Positions 22,765-30,923 of a DNA stretch of 64,000 nucleotides are shown piece by piece (positions within the stretch are counted from its first letter, which is position 1; every line of letters starts with the position of its first letter). The DNA comes from CAG-791 sp963596015 (GTDB lineage: Bacteria > Bacillota > Clostridia > Lachnospirales > Lachnospiraceae): contig CAVBJS010000001.1 of assembly GCA_963596015.1 (NCBI GenBank), positions 1 to 64,000 on the forward strand, read 5' to 3'. The notes beneath the pieces are model-generated. The model ran no database searches. It saw only the letters and a program-made list of their open reading frames with translations, and was not told where the DNA came from. A program made the position numbers and the translations under genes.

Positions 22765-24975
22765 ATGATCCTGGCCTGTCATCATATCAGCAAACAATTT
22801 CTGGAAAATCCTATTTTGACGGATGTCACCTTCCATATGGAAAAAGGAGAAAAGGCTGCCATTGTAGGCGTCAACGGCGCCGGCAAATCCACCCTTTTAA
22901 AGATCATCATCGGGCAGATGCAGCCGGATGAAGGCACCGTGGCTTTTTCCAAGGATACCTCCTTCGGCTATCTGGCCCAGAATCAGAATGTATCCTCCGA
23001 AAATACCATTTATCAGGAGGTTCTGACCGTCAAGCAGCATATCATCGATATGGAGCGTCAGATCGATGCCTATGAAAAGGACATGGGAAAAGTGCAGGGC
23101 GCTGCCTTAGAGGAGCTCATGACCAGTTATACCAACCTGCTCCATGACTTCGAGCTGCAAAACGGCTATGGCTACAAGGGTGAAGTGGCCGGAGTCCTGA
23201 AAGGACTTGGCTTTACCCAGGAGGAGTTCGATCAGCCTATCTCTACCCTGTCCGGCGGCCAGAAGACCCGGGTGGCACTGGGTAAGCTGCTGCTGCAGAA
23301 TCCGGATCTGATCATCCTGGATGAGCCCACCAACCATCTGGACTTAAACAGCATCCGCTGGTTGGAAACTTATCTCATGAATTATAAGGGGGCAGTGCTG
23401 ATCGTCTCCCACGACCGCTATTTCCTGGACCGTATCGTCACTCGGGTCATTGAACTGGAAAACACCAAGTCTACGGTCTTTACCGGTAATTACTCCGCCT
23501 ATGCAGAGCGAAAGAAGGCCCTGCGGGAGCAGCAGCGCCACGCCTGGCTCAATAACCAGGCCGAGATCAAGCACCAGGAAGAAGTCATTGCCAAGCTTAA
23601 ATCCTTTAACCGGGAGAAGTCCATCAAACGGGCGGAAAGCCGGGAAAAAATGTTGAAAAAGACCGTTGTTCTGGAAAAACCCACCGAACTACGGGACGAC
23701 ATGCGCCTTACCCTGACCCCCTGCATCCAAAGCGGCCGGGAAGTTCTGCATGTGGAGAATCTGGCAAAATCCTTCGGAGATAAAGAACTCTTCCGTGGGC
23801 TTACTTTTTCCATCCGCAGGGGGGAACATGTGGCTCTCATCGGTGATAACGGCACCGGCAAGACCACGATCCTTAAGATCCTCAATGAGCTGTTCCCTGC
23901 CGATCAGGGATATTTCCGCCTGGGCACCAATGTCCATGTAGGCTATTACGATCAGGAGCACCACGTGCTTCATGATGATAATACGGTCTTTGAGGAGATC
24001 GGCAATGCCTATCCTTCCATGACCAACACCCAAATCCGGAATCTCCTGGCCTCTTTCCTGTTTACCGGGGAGGATGTATTTAAGCGGATCGCAGACTTAA
24101 GCGGCGGCGAAAAGGGCCGTGTCTCTCTGGCTAAGCTTATGCTGTCCGAGGCAAACTTCCTGATTCTGGATGAACCCACCAACCACCTGGACATGGTATC
24201 CAAGGAAGTATTGGAAAATGCCTTAAATGCCTATGAGGGAACGGTGCTCTACGTCTCCCACGACCGGTACTTCATCAACCATACTGCCAGCCGCATCCTG
24301 TCCCTGACCCACGAGGTACTGCTCTCCTACGGCGGCAACAACGCTGCAGAAGCGCCGGAAAAATATATCGGCAATTATGATGCTTATCTGGAAAAATCAG
24401 CCCAGGTGGAAGGGGTACTGCTGCAGGATGCCATCGCCAAACGAGATGCTGTGGCACCCGGCAATGCGGGTGTAGCTTCCGAGAATGGAGCCGGCTTTGG
24501 AAATGGCAATGGCTTCGGGACTGACGCTGCCTCCGGACTTGCATCCACTTCCGGCTCAGGCGCTTTCTCCGGTTCTGCCTCTTCTGTCGGCACTGCCGGC
24601 ACAGGCACCGGTTCTACAGGCACCGCTTCCGGCAGCCAAGCCGGCAATGCTGCGTACGGAACTGCCAATACCACCTTTTCCGCGCCGCAAGGTAATGCGG
24701 CTGCTTCATCCTCCCCGGCTTCCGCTGCCACCGACTGGAAGAAGCAAAAGGAAGAACAGGCCAGACTTCGTAAAGCTGCCAATGCTTTGAAAAAATGCGA
24801 GGAGGACATCGCCGCCAGAGAAGAGAAAAACAAGGAGCTGGAGGAAGCCATGGCCCTTCCGGAGAATTGCACCAATGTGGGCAAATTAAACGAGCTGGCC
24901 AAAGAAAAAGCCGCTAACGATGAGGCCCTCGCCGCTCTGTATGAGCAATGGGAAGTGTTGTCGGAGGAAGTATAG
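22765..24975 (+). CDS. ABC-F family ATPase with Gly/Ala/Ser-rich linker
   Basis: 736 residues, two ABC ATPase domains on one chain and no membrane helices, as in ribosome-acting ABC-F proteins (YdiF/YfmR/Uup type). The first site has Walker A GVNGAGKST (35-43), signature LSGGQKTR and Walker B LIILDEPTNHLD; the second has GDNGTGKTT, LSGGEKGR and LILDEPTNHLD. The interdomain linker KHQEEVIAKLKSFNREKS is the ribosome-probing part. After the second domain, residues about 562-656 are almost only Gly, Ala, Ser, Thr and Asn, then an 80-residue coiled coil ends the protein. It is the only plus-strand gene in the right two thirds of the window. Confidence 0.93.
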   Translation: MILACHHISKQFLENPILTDVTFHMEKGEKAAIVGVNGAGKSTLLKIIIGQMQPDEGTVAFSKDTSFGYLAQNQNVSSENTIYQEVLTVKQHIIDMERQIDAYEKDMGKVQGAALEELMTSYTNLLHDFELQNGYGYKGEVAGVLKGLGFTQEEFDQPISTLSGGQKTRVALGKLLLQNPDLIILDEPTNHLDLNSIRWLETYLMNYKGAVLIVSHDRYFLDRIVTRVIELENTKSTVFTGNYSAYAERKKALREQQRHAWLNNQAEIKHQEEVIAKLKSFNREKSIKRAESREKMLKKTVVLEKPTELRDDMRLTLTPCIQSGREVLHVENLAKSFGDKELFRGLTFSIRRGEHVALIGDNGTGKTTILKILNELFPADQGYFRLGTNVHVGYYDQEHHVLHDDNTVFEEIGNAYPSMTNTQIRNLLASFLFTGEDVFKRIADLSGGEKGRVSLAKLMLSEANFLILDEPTNHLDMVSKEVLENALNAYEGTVLYVSHDRYFINHTASRILSLTHEVLLSYGGNNAAEAPEKYIGNYDAYLEKSAQVEGVLLQDAIAKRDAVAPGNAGVASENGAGFGNGNGFGTDAASGLASTSGSGAFSGSASSVGTAGTGTGSTGTASGSQAGNAAYGTANTTFSAPQGNAAASSSPASAATDWKKQKEEQARLRKAANALKKCEEDIAAREEKNKELEEAMALPENCTNVGKLNELAKEKAANDEALAALYEQWEVLSEEV

Positions 24976-25012
24976 AAAAATCCCGGAGGTCATGATCCTC
25001 CGGGATTTTTTT
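24976..25012. terminator. Bidirectional terminator between ABC-F gene and icd
   Basis: AAAAATCCCGGAGG-TCATGAT-CCTCCGGGATTTTTTT: a perfect hairpin with A-tract and T-tract, right after the ABC-F stop and 22 bases from the icd stop. It serves both convergent genes. Confidence 0.95.
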
Positions 25013-25034
25013 GATCTCTATCTTCTGTTTCTGC

Positions 25035-26249
25035 TTACTTTGCCAGCTTCTGATCCAATGTATCCTTAATGGCCAGGATAAACTCCTCAGTGCCTAACTT
25101 TTCTACGTGCGGCAAGGTTGTGATCAGGGCCAGATCGCCGGTCATCTTGCCGGATTCAATGGTCTCAATGACAGCCTCATCCAGTGCATCCGCAAACTTC
25201 TGCAGCTCTGCATTGCCATCTAACTCACCTCTCTTGCGAAGAGCGCCGGTCCATGCAAAGATAGTAGCCACAGAGTTGGTGGAAGTAGGCTCGTTCTTCA
25301 GATACTTGTAATAATGACGCTGCACGGTGCCATGGGCTGCCTCATATTCGTAAACACCGCTGGGGGATACCAGAATGGAGGTCATCATAGCCAGAGAGCC
25401 AAAGCTGGAAGCCATCATATCGCTGAGTACATCGCCGTCGTAATTCTTAAGGGCCCATACAAAGCCACCCTCGGACTTCATAACTCTGGCTACGGCATCG
25501 TCGATCAGGGTATAGAAATAGGTATTGCCGTTGGCCTCAAATTTCTCCTTATATTCGGTATCGTACAGGTGCTGGAAGATTTCCTTAAAGTCTGTATCGT
25601 AGGTCTTGGAGATAGTATCCTTGGTGGAAAACCAAAGATCCTCTTTGCGGTCTAAAGCATACTGGAAGCATGCTCTGGCAAAGCTTTCGATGGAGGCATC
25701 TGTATTGTGAATACCCTGCAGGATGCCGGGCGCCTTAAACTCAAAAATGGTCTTTCTGATCTCGGTTCCATCCTCGCCGGTAAAGATCAGTTCTCCCTTG
25801 CCGGGGCCGGGCACCTTGATCTCTGTATTGCGATAGACATCGCCGTAAGCATGACGGGCTAAGGTAATAGGCTTTTTCCAGGTGCGAACGTAAGGCTCAA
25901 TACCCTTTACTAAGATCGGGGCACGAAATACGGTACCGTCTAAGGACGCACGGATGGTACCGTTGGGGCTCTTGTACATTTTCTTAAGACCATACTCTTC
26001 TACTCTGGCCTGGTTCGGTGTGATAGTAGCGCACTTAACGGCTACGCCATACTTCTTGGTTGCCTCTGCGGAATCGATGGTCACCTGATCATCGGTCTCA
26101 TCTCTGTGCTTTAAGCCAAGGTCATAGTATTCCGTATTCAGGTCGATATAAGGCTCCAGCAGATCCTTCTTGATCCACTGCCAGATGATGCGGGTCATTT
26201 CATCACCGTCCATCTCTACCAAAGGTGTCTGCATTTTGATCTTTTCCAT
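25035..26249 (-). CDS. icd: NADP-dependent isocitrate dehydrogenase, eukaryotic-type dimer
   Basis: About 404 residues. Substrate contacts are visible in TITPNQARVEEYGLKKMYKSPNGTIR (Thr/Ser-Pro-Asn-Gly-Thr motif with the essential Arg), R...RHAYGDVYR (catalytic Tyr) and the acidic metal site DGDVLSDMMASSFGSLAM. NADP-type binding is suggested by the GTVQRHYYKYLKN loop. It oxidises isocitrate to 2-oxoglutarate for glutamate synthesis. I chose ATG 26249 over 26261 because GGAG stands 6-7 bases before it, inside the longer frame. It follows a GntR regulator and a citrate-synthase-like gene. Confidence 0.95.
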   Translation of the reverse strand: MEKIKMQTPLVEMDGDEMTRIIWQWIKKDLLEPYIDLNTEYYDLGLKHRDETDDQVTIDSAEATKKYGVAVKCATITPNQARVEEYGLKKMYKSPNGTIRASLDGTVFRAPILVKGIEPYVRTWKKPITLARHAYGDVYRNTEIKVPGPGKGELIFTGEDGTEIRKTIFEFKAPGILQGIHNTDASIESFARACFQYALDRKEDLWFSTKDTISKTYDTDFKEIFQHLYDTEYKEKFEANGNTYFYTLIDDAVARVMKSEGGFVWALKNYDGDVLSDMMASSFGSLAMMTSILVSPSGVYEYEAAHGTVQRHYYKYLKNEPTSTNSVATIFAWTGALRKRGELDGNAELQKFADALDEAVIETIESGKMTGDLALITTLPHVEKLGTEEFILAIKDTLDQKLAK

Positions 26250-26261
26250 GATAATCTCCAT

Positions 26262-26488
26262 TCTCCGCTGTAAGGGAATTCTTGCTGCTGTTTCTTATTT
26301 TATGTTAATTTTGATGTAGATCTATGTGCCGGTTCCTCAGTTAAAGCATTGCGGTAAAAAATATCTTTCATTTGCTCACAATGCCATTGCTGCCCTAAGG
26401 ACATTCAAGTACTGTACTAAGGACTCTTTCGCTGCAATATGAAAGCTTATCAATGCTTTTATTTCTATACTTTTTTATTTCTATACTT
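26262..26488. promoter_or_regulatory. icd upstream region
   Basis: It contains AGTACTGTACT (26409-26419), an odd-length palindrome, and a 14-base direct repeat TTTTATTTCTATAC at 26457 and 26473 close to the regulator gene's stop. The palindrome is a possible regulator site for icd. I saw no clear -35/-10 pair. Confidence 0.35.
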
Positions 26489-27193
26489 CTAAGACTCTGC
26501 ATCCTCTTTATAGATTTCAAACAGGCCGTTTTTCACCATATTGTCGTAGGCATTTTTCATGTGCTCATCTGCCAGGCGCTCGGCCAGATCTGCCTTCTGC
26601 GCCTTAATGGCTTCCATGATGGCCCGGTGTTCCCGATTGGATGCATTGGCCCGTTCGATGGTGGAAAGAGTCCGCTGTCGAACCCGGAGCACGTATTGAT
26701 GATAATCGATCAGCAGATGCTCCAACATCTTGGACTGACAAGCTTCATACATAATATAGTGAAAACGGTTATCCAGCTCTGCGATCTGCTCCATGTGACG
26801 CTTTGCCGCATGAAACTCCGCCAGATAGACATTTTCTTCCATTTCATCCAGCTGTTCCTGGGTGATAAACTCTGTGGCCCAGCGGGCGCAAAGCCCCTCT
26901 AAGCGGGAACGGATCATATAAATATCCTTTACATCCTTAGGCTGGATGCCCGTCACATAGGCGCCTCGGTTGGGAATGATCTGGATCAAACCCTCCAGCT
27001 CCAACTGCCGGAAAGCCTCCCGCACCGGCGTTCTGGAAACACCCAGTTCTTCGCCGATGGCCACTTCTTTTAATTCTTCGTGATCCTTGTATTTGCCGCT
27101 GAGGATATCCTCCCGGATCTTATTAAAGACCCGACCCCGCAGAGAATATTTGTCACTTACTTCTCTTTTTACATCATATTTTCCAGTTGTCAT
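26489..27193 (-). CDS. GntR-family regulator (FCD/FadR subgroup)
   Basis: 234 residues. The N-terminal winged helix (about 18-85) contains GEELGVSRTPVREAFRQLELEGLI, the GntR signature. The C-terminal all-helical FCD ligand domain has the metal/ligand residues Asp in ELDNRFHYIMY, His in NREHRAIM and His in LADEHMKNAY. FCD regulators respond to small organic acids. It starts 12 bases after the citrate-synthase-like gene and so is in its operon. A palindrome overlapping that promoter makes self-repression likely, with a carboxylate such as citrate or 2-oxoglutarate as possible effector (inference). Confidence 0.92.
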   Translation of the reverse strand: MTTGKYDVKREVSDKYSLRGRVFNKIREDILSGKYKDHEELKEVAIGEELGVSRTPVREAFRQLELEGLIQIIPNRGAYVTGIQPKDVKDIYMIRSRLEGLCARWATEFITQEQLDEMEENVYLAEFHAAKRHMEQIAELDNRFHYIMYEACQSKMLEHLLIDYHQYVLRVRQRTLSTIERANASNREHRAIMEAIKAQKADLAERLADEHMKNAYDNMVKNGLFEIYKEDAES

Positions 27194-27205
27194 TTTCCAT
27201 CCTTA

Positions 27206-28618
27206 TCAGTCCAGCAAACGTCCGCTTTCGCTGCAAAGAGCGTCGATCTGGGTCTGCAGCTCTTCGTCTGTCATAACCGTCACACGGCCGTCTGCATACT
27301 GCTGATCCACCCATTCCTTGACCTCAGAAACCAGGGGATCGTTTTTGGTCACCTGCTTATCCGCCGATAAGGAATAATAATTATTGATCCAAAGAGCGAT
27401 ACCAGCCAGGCCGGAAGTGTTGGAGATAGCAGCTACCGGCGGCCGTCTTAAGAATTTCTCCGTATCAAAGATATTGTAGATCTCTTCGTTCTTTAAAAGG
27501 CCGTCGGCGTGGATGCCTGCACGGGTTACATTGAAATTCTTGCCTACAAAAGGAGTTCTGGGAGGAATATGATAGCCGATCTCCTTCTCATAGTATTCTG
27601 CCAGATCCGTAATGACGGTAGAATCCATGCCATTTAGATCGCCCTTAAGCTGGGCATACTCAAAGACCATAGCCTCCAGCGGTGTATTGCCGGTCCGCTC
27701 GCCGATGCCGAACAGGGACGTATTGACACCGCAGCATCCATACAACCATGCAGTGGTGGCATTGGTCACCGCCTTGTAGAAATCATTGTGACCATGCCAC
27801 TCGATCTGCTCGTGGGGCACACCGGCGTGGGTGTGGATTGCATAAATGATGCCGGGCACGGAACGGGGAATAACCGCACCGGGGTAATTGACACCATATC
27901 CCATGGTATCGCAGGCCCGGACAATGATCGGAATGCCATATTCCTTCTGCAGCTTCATCAGCTCGGCGCAGAAAGGCACCACATAGCCGTAAATATCCGC
28001 TCTGGTAATGTCCTCTAAGTGGCATCTGGGGCTTATCCCCTCCTCCAGGCAGTCCCGGATCACGCTTAAATAGTGCTCCATGGCCTCTCGGCGGGACATC
28101 TTTAACTTAAGGAAAATGTGATAATCCGAGCAGGAAACCAGAATGCCTGTCTCCTTCATACCGATTTCCTTTACCAGCTTAAAATCCTCTTTGCTGGCAC
28201 GGATCCAGCTGGTCACCTCCGGGAACTTATAGCCCCGTTCCAAACATTTGTCTACAGCATCCCGGTCTTTCTTACTGTATAAAAAAAATTCACTGGCCCG
28301 GATCATACCATTAGGGCCGCCCAGTCTGTGGAGCTCGTCATAGATATGCACGATCTGCTCTGTGGTATAAGGTGCCCTGGACTGCTGTCCATCCCGAAAC
28401 GTAGTATCGGTGATCCAGATATCCCTGGGCATATTATGAGGCACGATCCTGTCATTAAAAGGAATCTTCGGAACCTCTGAGTAAGGGAACATATTTCGGA
28501 AAACGTTAGGTTTCTTAACGTCATCCAGGATATACATGTGCTCCTCGATCTCCAGCAGGTTATTATGACGGTTCATGTTGACGGGACGATTTTCAAAGGT
28601 CTCTATATCTCGTGCCAC
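27206..28618 (-). CDS. Citrate synthase-like enzyme of the isopropylmalate/homocitrate synthase superfamily (probable Re-citrate synthase)
   Basis: 470 residues. The TIM barrel opens with WITDTTFRDGQQSRAPYT, the DRE-type signature (metal Asp and catalytic Arg). Later conserved parts are PRCHLEDITRAD, ACDTMGYGV and the metal-binding EWHGHNDF. There is no C-terminal leucine-sensing LeuA domain. Clostridia without ordinary citrate synthase use a (Re)-stereospecific enzyme of this superfamily. The neighbouring icd, and the absence of leucine or lysine genes here, favour that role. Alternatives are homocitrate synthase or a LeuA paralogue. The start is GTG with GGAGG before it. Confidence 0.72.
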   Translation of the reverse strand: MARDIETFENRPVNMNRHNNLLEIEEHMYILDDVKKPNVFRNMFPYSEVPKIPFNDRIVPHNMPRDIWITDTTFRDGQQSRAPYTTEQIVHIYDELHRLGGPNGMIRASEFFLYSKKDRDAVDKCLERGYKFPEVTSWIRASKEDFKLVKEIGMKETGILVSCSDYHIFLKLKMSRREAMEHYLSVIRDCLEEGISPRCHLEDITRADIYGYVVPFCAELMKLQKEYGIPIIVRACDTMGYGVNYPGAVIPRSVPGIIYAIHTHAGVPHEQIEWHGHNDFYKAVTNATTAWLYGCCGVNTSLFGIGERTGNTPLEAMVFEYAQLKGDLNGMDSTVITDLAEYYEKEIGYHIPPRTPFVGKNFNVTRAGIHADGLLKNEEIYNIFDTEKFLRRPPVAAISNTSGLAGIALWINNYYSLSADKQVTKNDPLVSEVKEWVDQQYADGRVTVMTDEELQTQIDALCSESGRLLD

Positions 28619-28677
28619 GGTGGATTCCTCCTTGTGAAGTCCTTATTTTGCGGTTTGCTAACGCATGACCATGTATC

Positions 28678-28706
28678 ATTGTATACAACAAGTACAATCT
28701 TGTCAA
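28678..28706 (-). promoter_or_regulatory. Promoter with overlapping TTGTATACAA operator
   Basis: On the minus strand TTGACA (28701-28706), a 17-base spacer and TACAAT (28678-28683). The perfect palindrome TTGTATACAA (28679-28688) overlaps the -10 box and resembles known GntR/FCD sites. Binding there would block RNA polymerase. Confidence 0.65.
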
Positions 28707-28861
28707 TGAGTACTCCTTTTTGAGGATAAACATAGGATTGTAAAGTGTTATTGTTCAGACGCCTCCGAAAAATTCTCCAAGGCTTTATATGCCTTGTTTA
28801 AAACGGTAGTAAAGCGTAACTCTTCAGATGGCTCCCGAAAAGACCGCCGCGCGACTTCATT

Positions 28862-28943
28862 GACTTTATTGCTATGTTATTTGACTTCATTGCTACGTTA
28901 TTTGACTTTATTGCTATATTATTTGACTTCATTGCTACGTTAT
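28862..28943. repeat. 21-bp tandem repeat, four copies
   Basis: Units GACTTTATTGCTATGTTATTT and close variants begin at 28862, 28883, 28904 and 28925, with copies 1/3 and 2/4 more alike. It follows the stop of the 142-residue protein gene on the minus strand by 7 bases. The plus-strand frame DFIATLF repeated looks incidental. The rest of 28619-28949 holds the promoter described and nothing else I can name. Confidence 0.8.
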
Positions 28944-28949
28944 GTCTTG

Positions 28950-29378
28950 TTATATTTTCACCTTCTCTTTTACCTTATCCGGCACATCGATCAGTCCAAA
29001 CCGGTAGAAAATTCCATATATGTAGGATATCCCACGGATATCCCCCAGTGCCTTCGGCCGCTCAACCACCGCTCCTATCTTTTGGATATTGCCCAGTGCC
29101 AAAAGCACGGAACTCCACGCCAGGCTCTTACTCTTTTCACGCCTGTCGATCCACAGTTCTTTGGTATATTCGTTATTTTTACCTTTACGTACCTCATATG
29201 TGAAAGGAAGACCCGAGTAGGTTTTAAAGCATGTACCGGCATAAGAAACAACTGCATCCCACAGATGCTCCTGTGTCGGCTCCGCCTGCAGTTTCTTCAC
29301 TGCGATGCATCTGTGCCGGAGCTGTGCTTCTGTACCAATTTCCTCTTTTTCTGCTGTGGGAAATGTCAATTGTTTCAT
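28950..29378 (-). CDS. Uncharacterised 142-residue protein
   Basis: Soluble, basic, no signal peptide or membrane helix, no family I know. It has a charged N-terminus, YAGTCFKTYSGLPFTYEVRKG in the centre, then LWIDRREKSKSLAWSSVLLALGNI and a C-terminal GDIRGISYIYGIFYRFGLI. The composition looks like a real globular protein. It has its own promoter and stands alone between the citrate-synthase-like gene and rsfS. A tandem repeat follows its stop. The mixed motif suggests a nucleic-acid or regulatory role, but nothing in the sequence proves it. Confidence 0.7.
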   Translation of the reverse strand: MKQLTFPTAEKEEIGTEAQLRHRCIAVKKLQAEPTQEHLWDAVVSYAGTCFKTYSGLPFTYEVRKGKNNEYTKELWIDRREKSKSLAWSSVLLALGNIQKIGAVVERPKALGDIRGISYIYGIFYRFGLIDVPDKVKEKVKI

Positions 29379-29507
29379 CTTTCTTTACCCGTGCGCTTTA
29401 CTCACGCAACCTCCATTTTGTGTATTTCATTGTGTATTTCACGTCAAACAGTTAGTTCACCTAGGCTCATTTAGTATTTCCTACCACTTTGGGTTTATAT
29501 TGATTTT

Positions 29508-29535
29508 ATTATAGTATAGCCGTTATAGAAACAAA
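29508..29535 (-). promoter_or_regulatory. Candidate promoter of the 142-residue protein gene
   Basis: Minus strand TTTGTT (29530-29535), 16-base spacer, TATAAT (29508-29513). The rest of the gap 29379-29735 is AT-rich and holds only this and the rsfS terminator. Confidence 0.45.
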
Positions 29536-29684
29536 TCCTTTTTTCAAAAGCTTCATAAATAAAAAAGTTATAGTTCAGACGCAGGCAAGAGGCAGATCAT
29601 AAGCAAAACGGCGCAAAGTGCAAGGTGCGAGACATCTGCCGCGCTCCGGTGCATGGCCGGGCAACACAAAATTATCATATTAAC

Positions 29685-29730
29685 AAAAAGGACTTCCCCA
29701 CACAGAAATTCTGCATGAGAAAGTCCTTTC
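29685..29730 (-). terminator. rsfS operon terminator
   Basis: AAAGGACTT pairs with AAGTCCTTT across a 25-base loop that itself contains CAGAAATTCTG. It lies just behind the rsfS stop codon and ends the rplU-to-rsfS gene cluster. Confidence 0.65.
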
Positions 29731-29735
29731 ATCAC

Positions 29736-30098
29736 TTACAAACTAGCGGGGTCAATGCTCTTGCCGTCTCTCCAGATCCTCTCCAGATCATAGAGCAGAC
29801 GATCTTCCCGATTAAAAATATGTACAATAAGGTCGCCGAAGTCCAGCAGTACCCAAGCAGCATTTTCATAGCCTTCGGTCTGTCTGCAGATGCAGCCTTC
29901 CCTGCCCAGCTTTTCCTGTACTGCATCGGCCATAGCCTGGATCTGGCTGCGGTTGGTACCGCTGGCGATCAGGAAATAATCTGCCAGTACAGAAACCTCA
30001 CTGATGTCAATAAGACGAATATCTACTGCCTTTTTATCTTCTAAGGCCTGAATGGCCAGTTTAGTAAAGGCTGTTGCCTTCTCTTTATCTTTTTCCAT
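29736..30098 (-). CDS. rsfS: Ribosome silencing factor RsfS
   Basis: 120 residues from ATG 30098. The DUF143 fold is recognisable: AIQALEDKKAVDIRLIDIS, then DYFLIASGTNRSQIQAMAD, GYENAAWVLLDFGDLIVHIF and REFYDLERIW-like DRLLYDLERIW. It binds L14 (uL14) and blocks subunit joining in poor conditions. The longer upstream frame has no ribosome-binding site; here AGAGGTG lies 5 bases ahead. A CTGCCGCAG-TAAA-CTGCGGCA hairpin sits between the yqeK stop and this start. Confidence 0.95.
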   Translation of the reverse strand: MEKDKEKATAFTKLAIQALEDKKAVDIRLIDISEVSVLADYFLIASGTNRSQIQAMADAVQEKLGREGCICRQTEGYENAAWVLLDFGDLIVHIFNREDRLLYDLERIWRDGKSIDPASL

Positions 30099-30103
30099 TT
30101 TCA

Positions 30104-30131
30104 CCTCTTTTTGCCGCAGTTTACTGCGGCA
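30104..30131 (-). promoter_or_regulatory. RBS-side hairpin of rsfS
   Basis: CTGCCGCAG-TAAA-CTGCGGCA on the minus strand, followed by AAAAAGAGGTG and the ATG. It matches the stems before hisD and rlmD in sequence and placement. Confidence 0.6.
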
Positions 30132-30139
30132 GCACTTCA

Positions 30140-30751
30140 CTACCTGCGGTTCTTTATCAGTTCTGCATAGTATGCCCTTGTCTCTTCCGTAGCCGTGTCG
30201 ATCTCCTTGCCGGTCTCCTTTAAGTATTGCAGGGTATCGCTTAAGATCTGCAGCATGCAGGCATCCAGATCCTGAAAGGCAAGGCGCCGTACCCCGGGAA
30301 GTCCCGGTGCCTCACAGCGCCCCGGCTCTATATAATCGGCGATGAAAATGATCTTTTCCAGTTTGGACATACCGGGCTTGCCTGTGGTATGCCAGCGGAT
30401 AGCCTCTAAGATCTCCTCATCATGGATGCCATACTCTTCTCTGGCCACCACTACGCCAGTCTTGGCATGTAAAAGAGAAGGATTCCGGCGTTCCATCTGG
30501 GTGATCTCTATGTCGTCTTTCTCACACAACCGGATAGATTCCTTTTCCCCCAGGCATTTAGCGCAATCATGCAAAAGCCCAGCTGTCTCCGCCTTTTCGA
30601 TATCTGCACCGTGTACCATAGCCAGGGAAGTAGCGGTAAAGGCTACTCCCAACGTATGCAGATAGCGGCTGTACTTTAATTCTTTTTCCAGTTTTTTCGT
30701 AAAGGCAGAATATCGCTTCTGCCGTTCCTTTCGATCCGTAGTCTCTGCCAT
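30140..30751 (-). CDS. yqeK: HD-domain hydrolase YqeK (diadenosine tetraphosphatase type)
   Basis: About 203 residues from ATG 30751, chosen because GAGG lies 7 bases ahead. The HD motif set is complete: H in RYLHTLGVAFTA, HD in AGLLHDCAKCL, H in SLLHAKTGVVVA, H in AIRWHTTGKPGMS and D in IFIADYIEPGR. YqeK enzymes cleave Ap4A to two ADP. It follows nadD as in other Firmicutes. The leader is one of the structured repeat elements. Confidence 0.95.
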   Translation of the reverse strand: MAETTDRKERQKRYSAFTKKLEKELKYSRYLHTLGVAFTATSLAMVHGADIEKAETAGLLHDCAKCLGEKESIRLCEKDDIEITQMERRNPSLLHAKTGVVVAREEYGIHDEEILEAIRWHTTGKPGMSKLEKIIFIADYIEPGRCEAPGLPGVRRLAFQDLDACMLQILSDTLQYLKETGKEIDTATEETRAYYAELIKNRR

Positions 30752-30822
30752 CTTAATCCTCATTTCTGAGTATCCATACTGCGAACAGGCAACAAGAATT
30801 TCTGATTCTCATCTGCCGTCAG
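30752..30822 (-). promoter_or_regulatory. Structured RBS-bearing leader element of yqeK
   Basis: The minus strand shows CTGACGGCAG, then GATGAGAAT-CAGA-AATTCTTGTT (a stem with wobble pairs), TTCGCAG and CTCAGAAATGAGGATTAAG before the ATG. The first 44 bases match the hisB leader with 6 changes, several of which keep pairing. CTCA/TGAG flank the ribosome-binding site. Confidence 0.65.
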
Positions 30823-30923
30823 GGCTATCTGTGATGTCCGGAATGCAAACAGCTAAGTGAATGCTATCTCATCAGTAGCTATCTCTTCAGTAGATTTTTC
30901 ATGCATACCGGTCCGGCCCCGAT

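Noticed and set aside
28794..29474. 226-codon plus-strand open frame
   Set aside because: Runs through the 21-bp tandem repeat and antisense to the 142-residue protein; its Leu/Thr/Tyr-rich beginning is repeat-derived.
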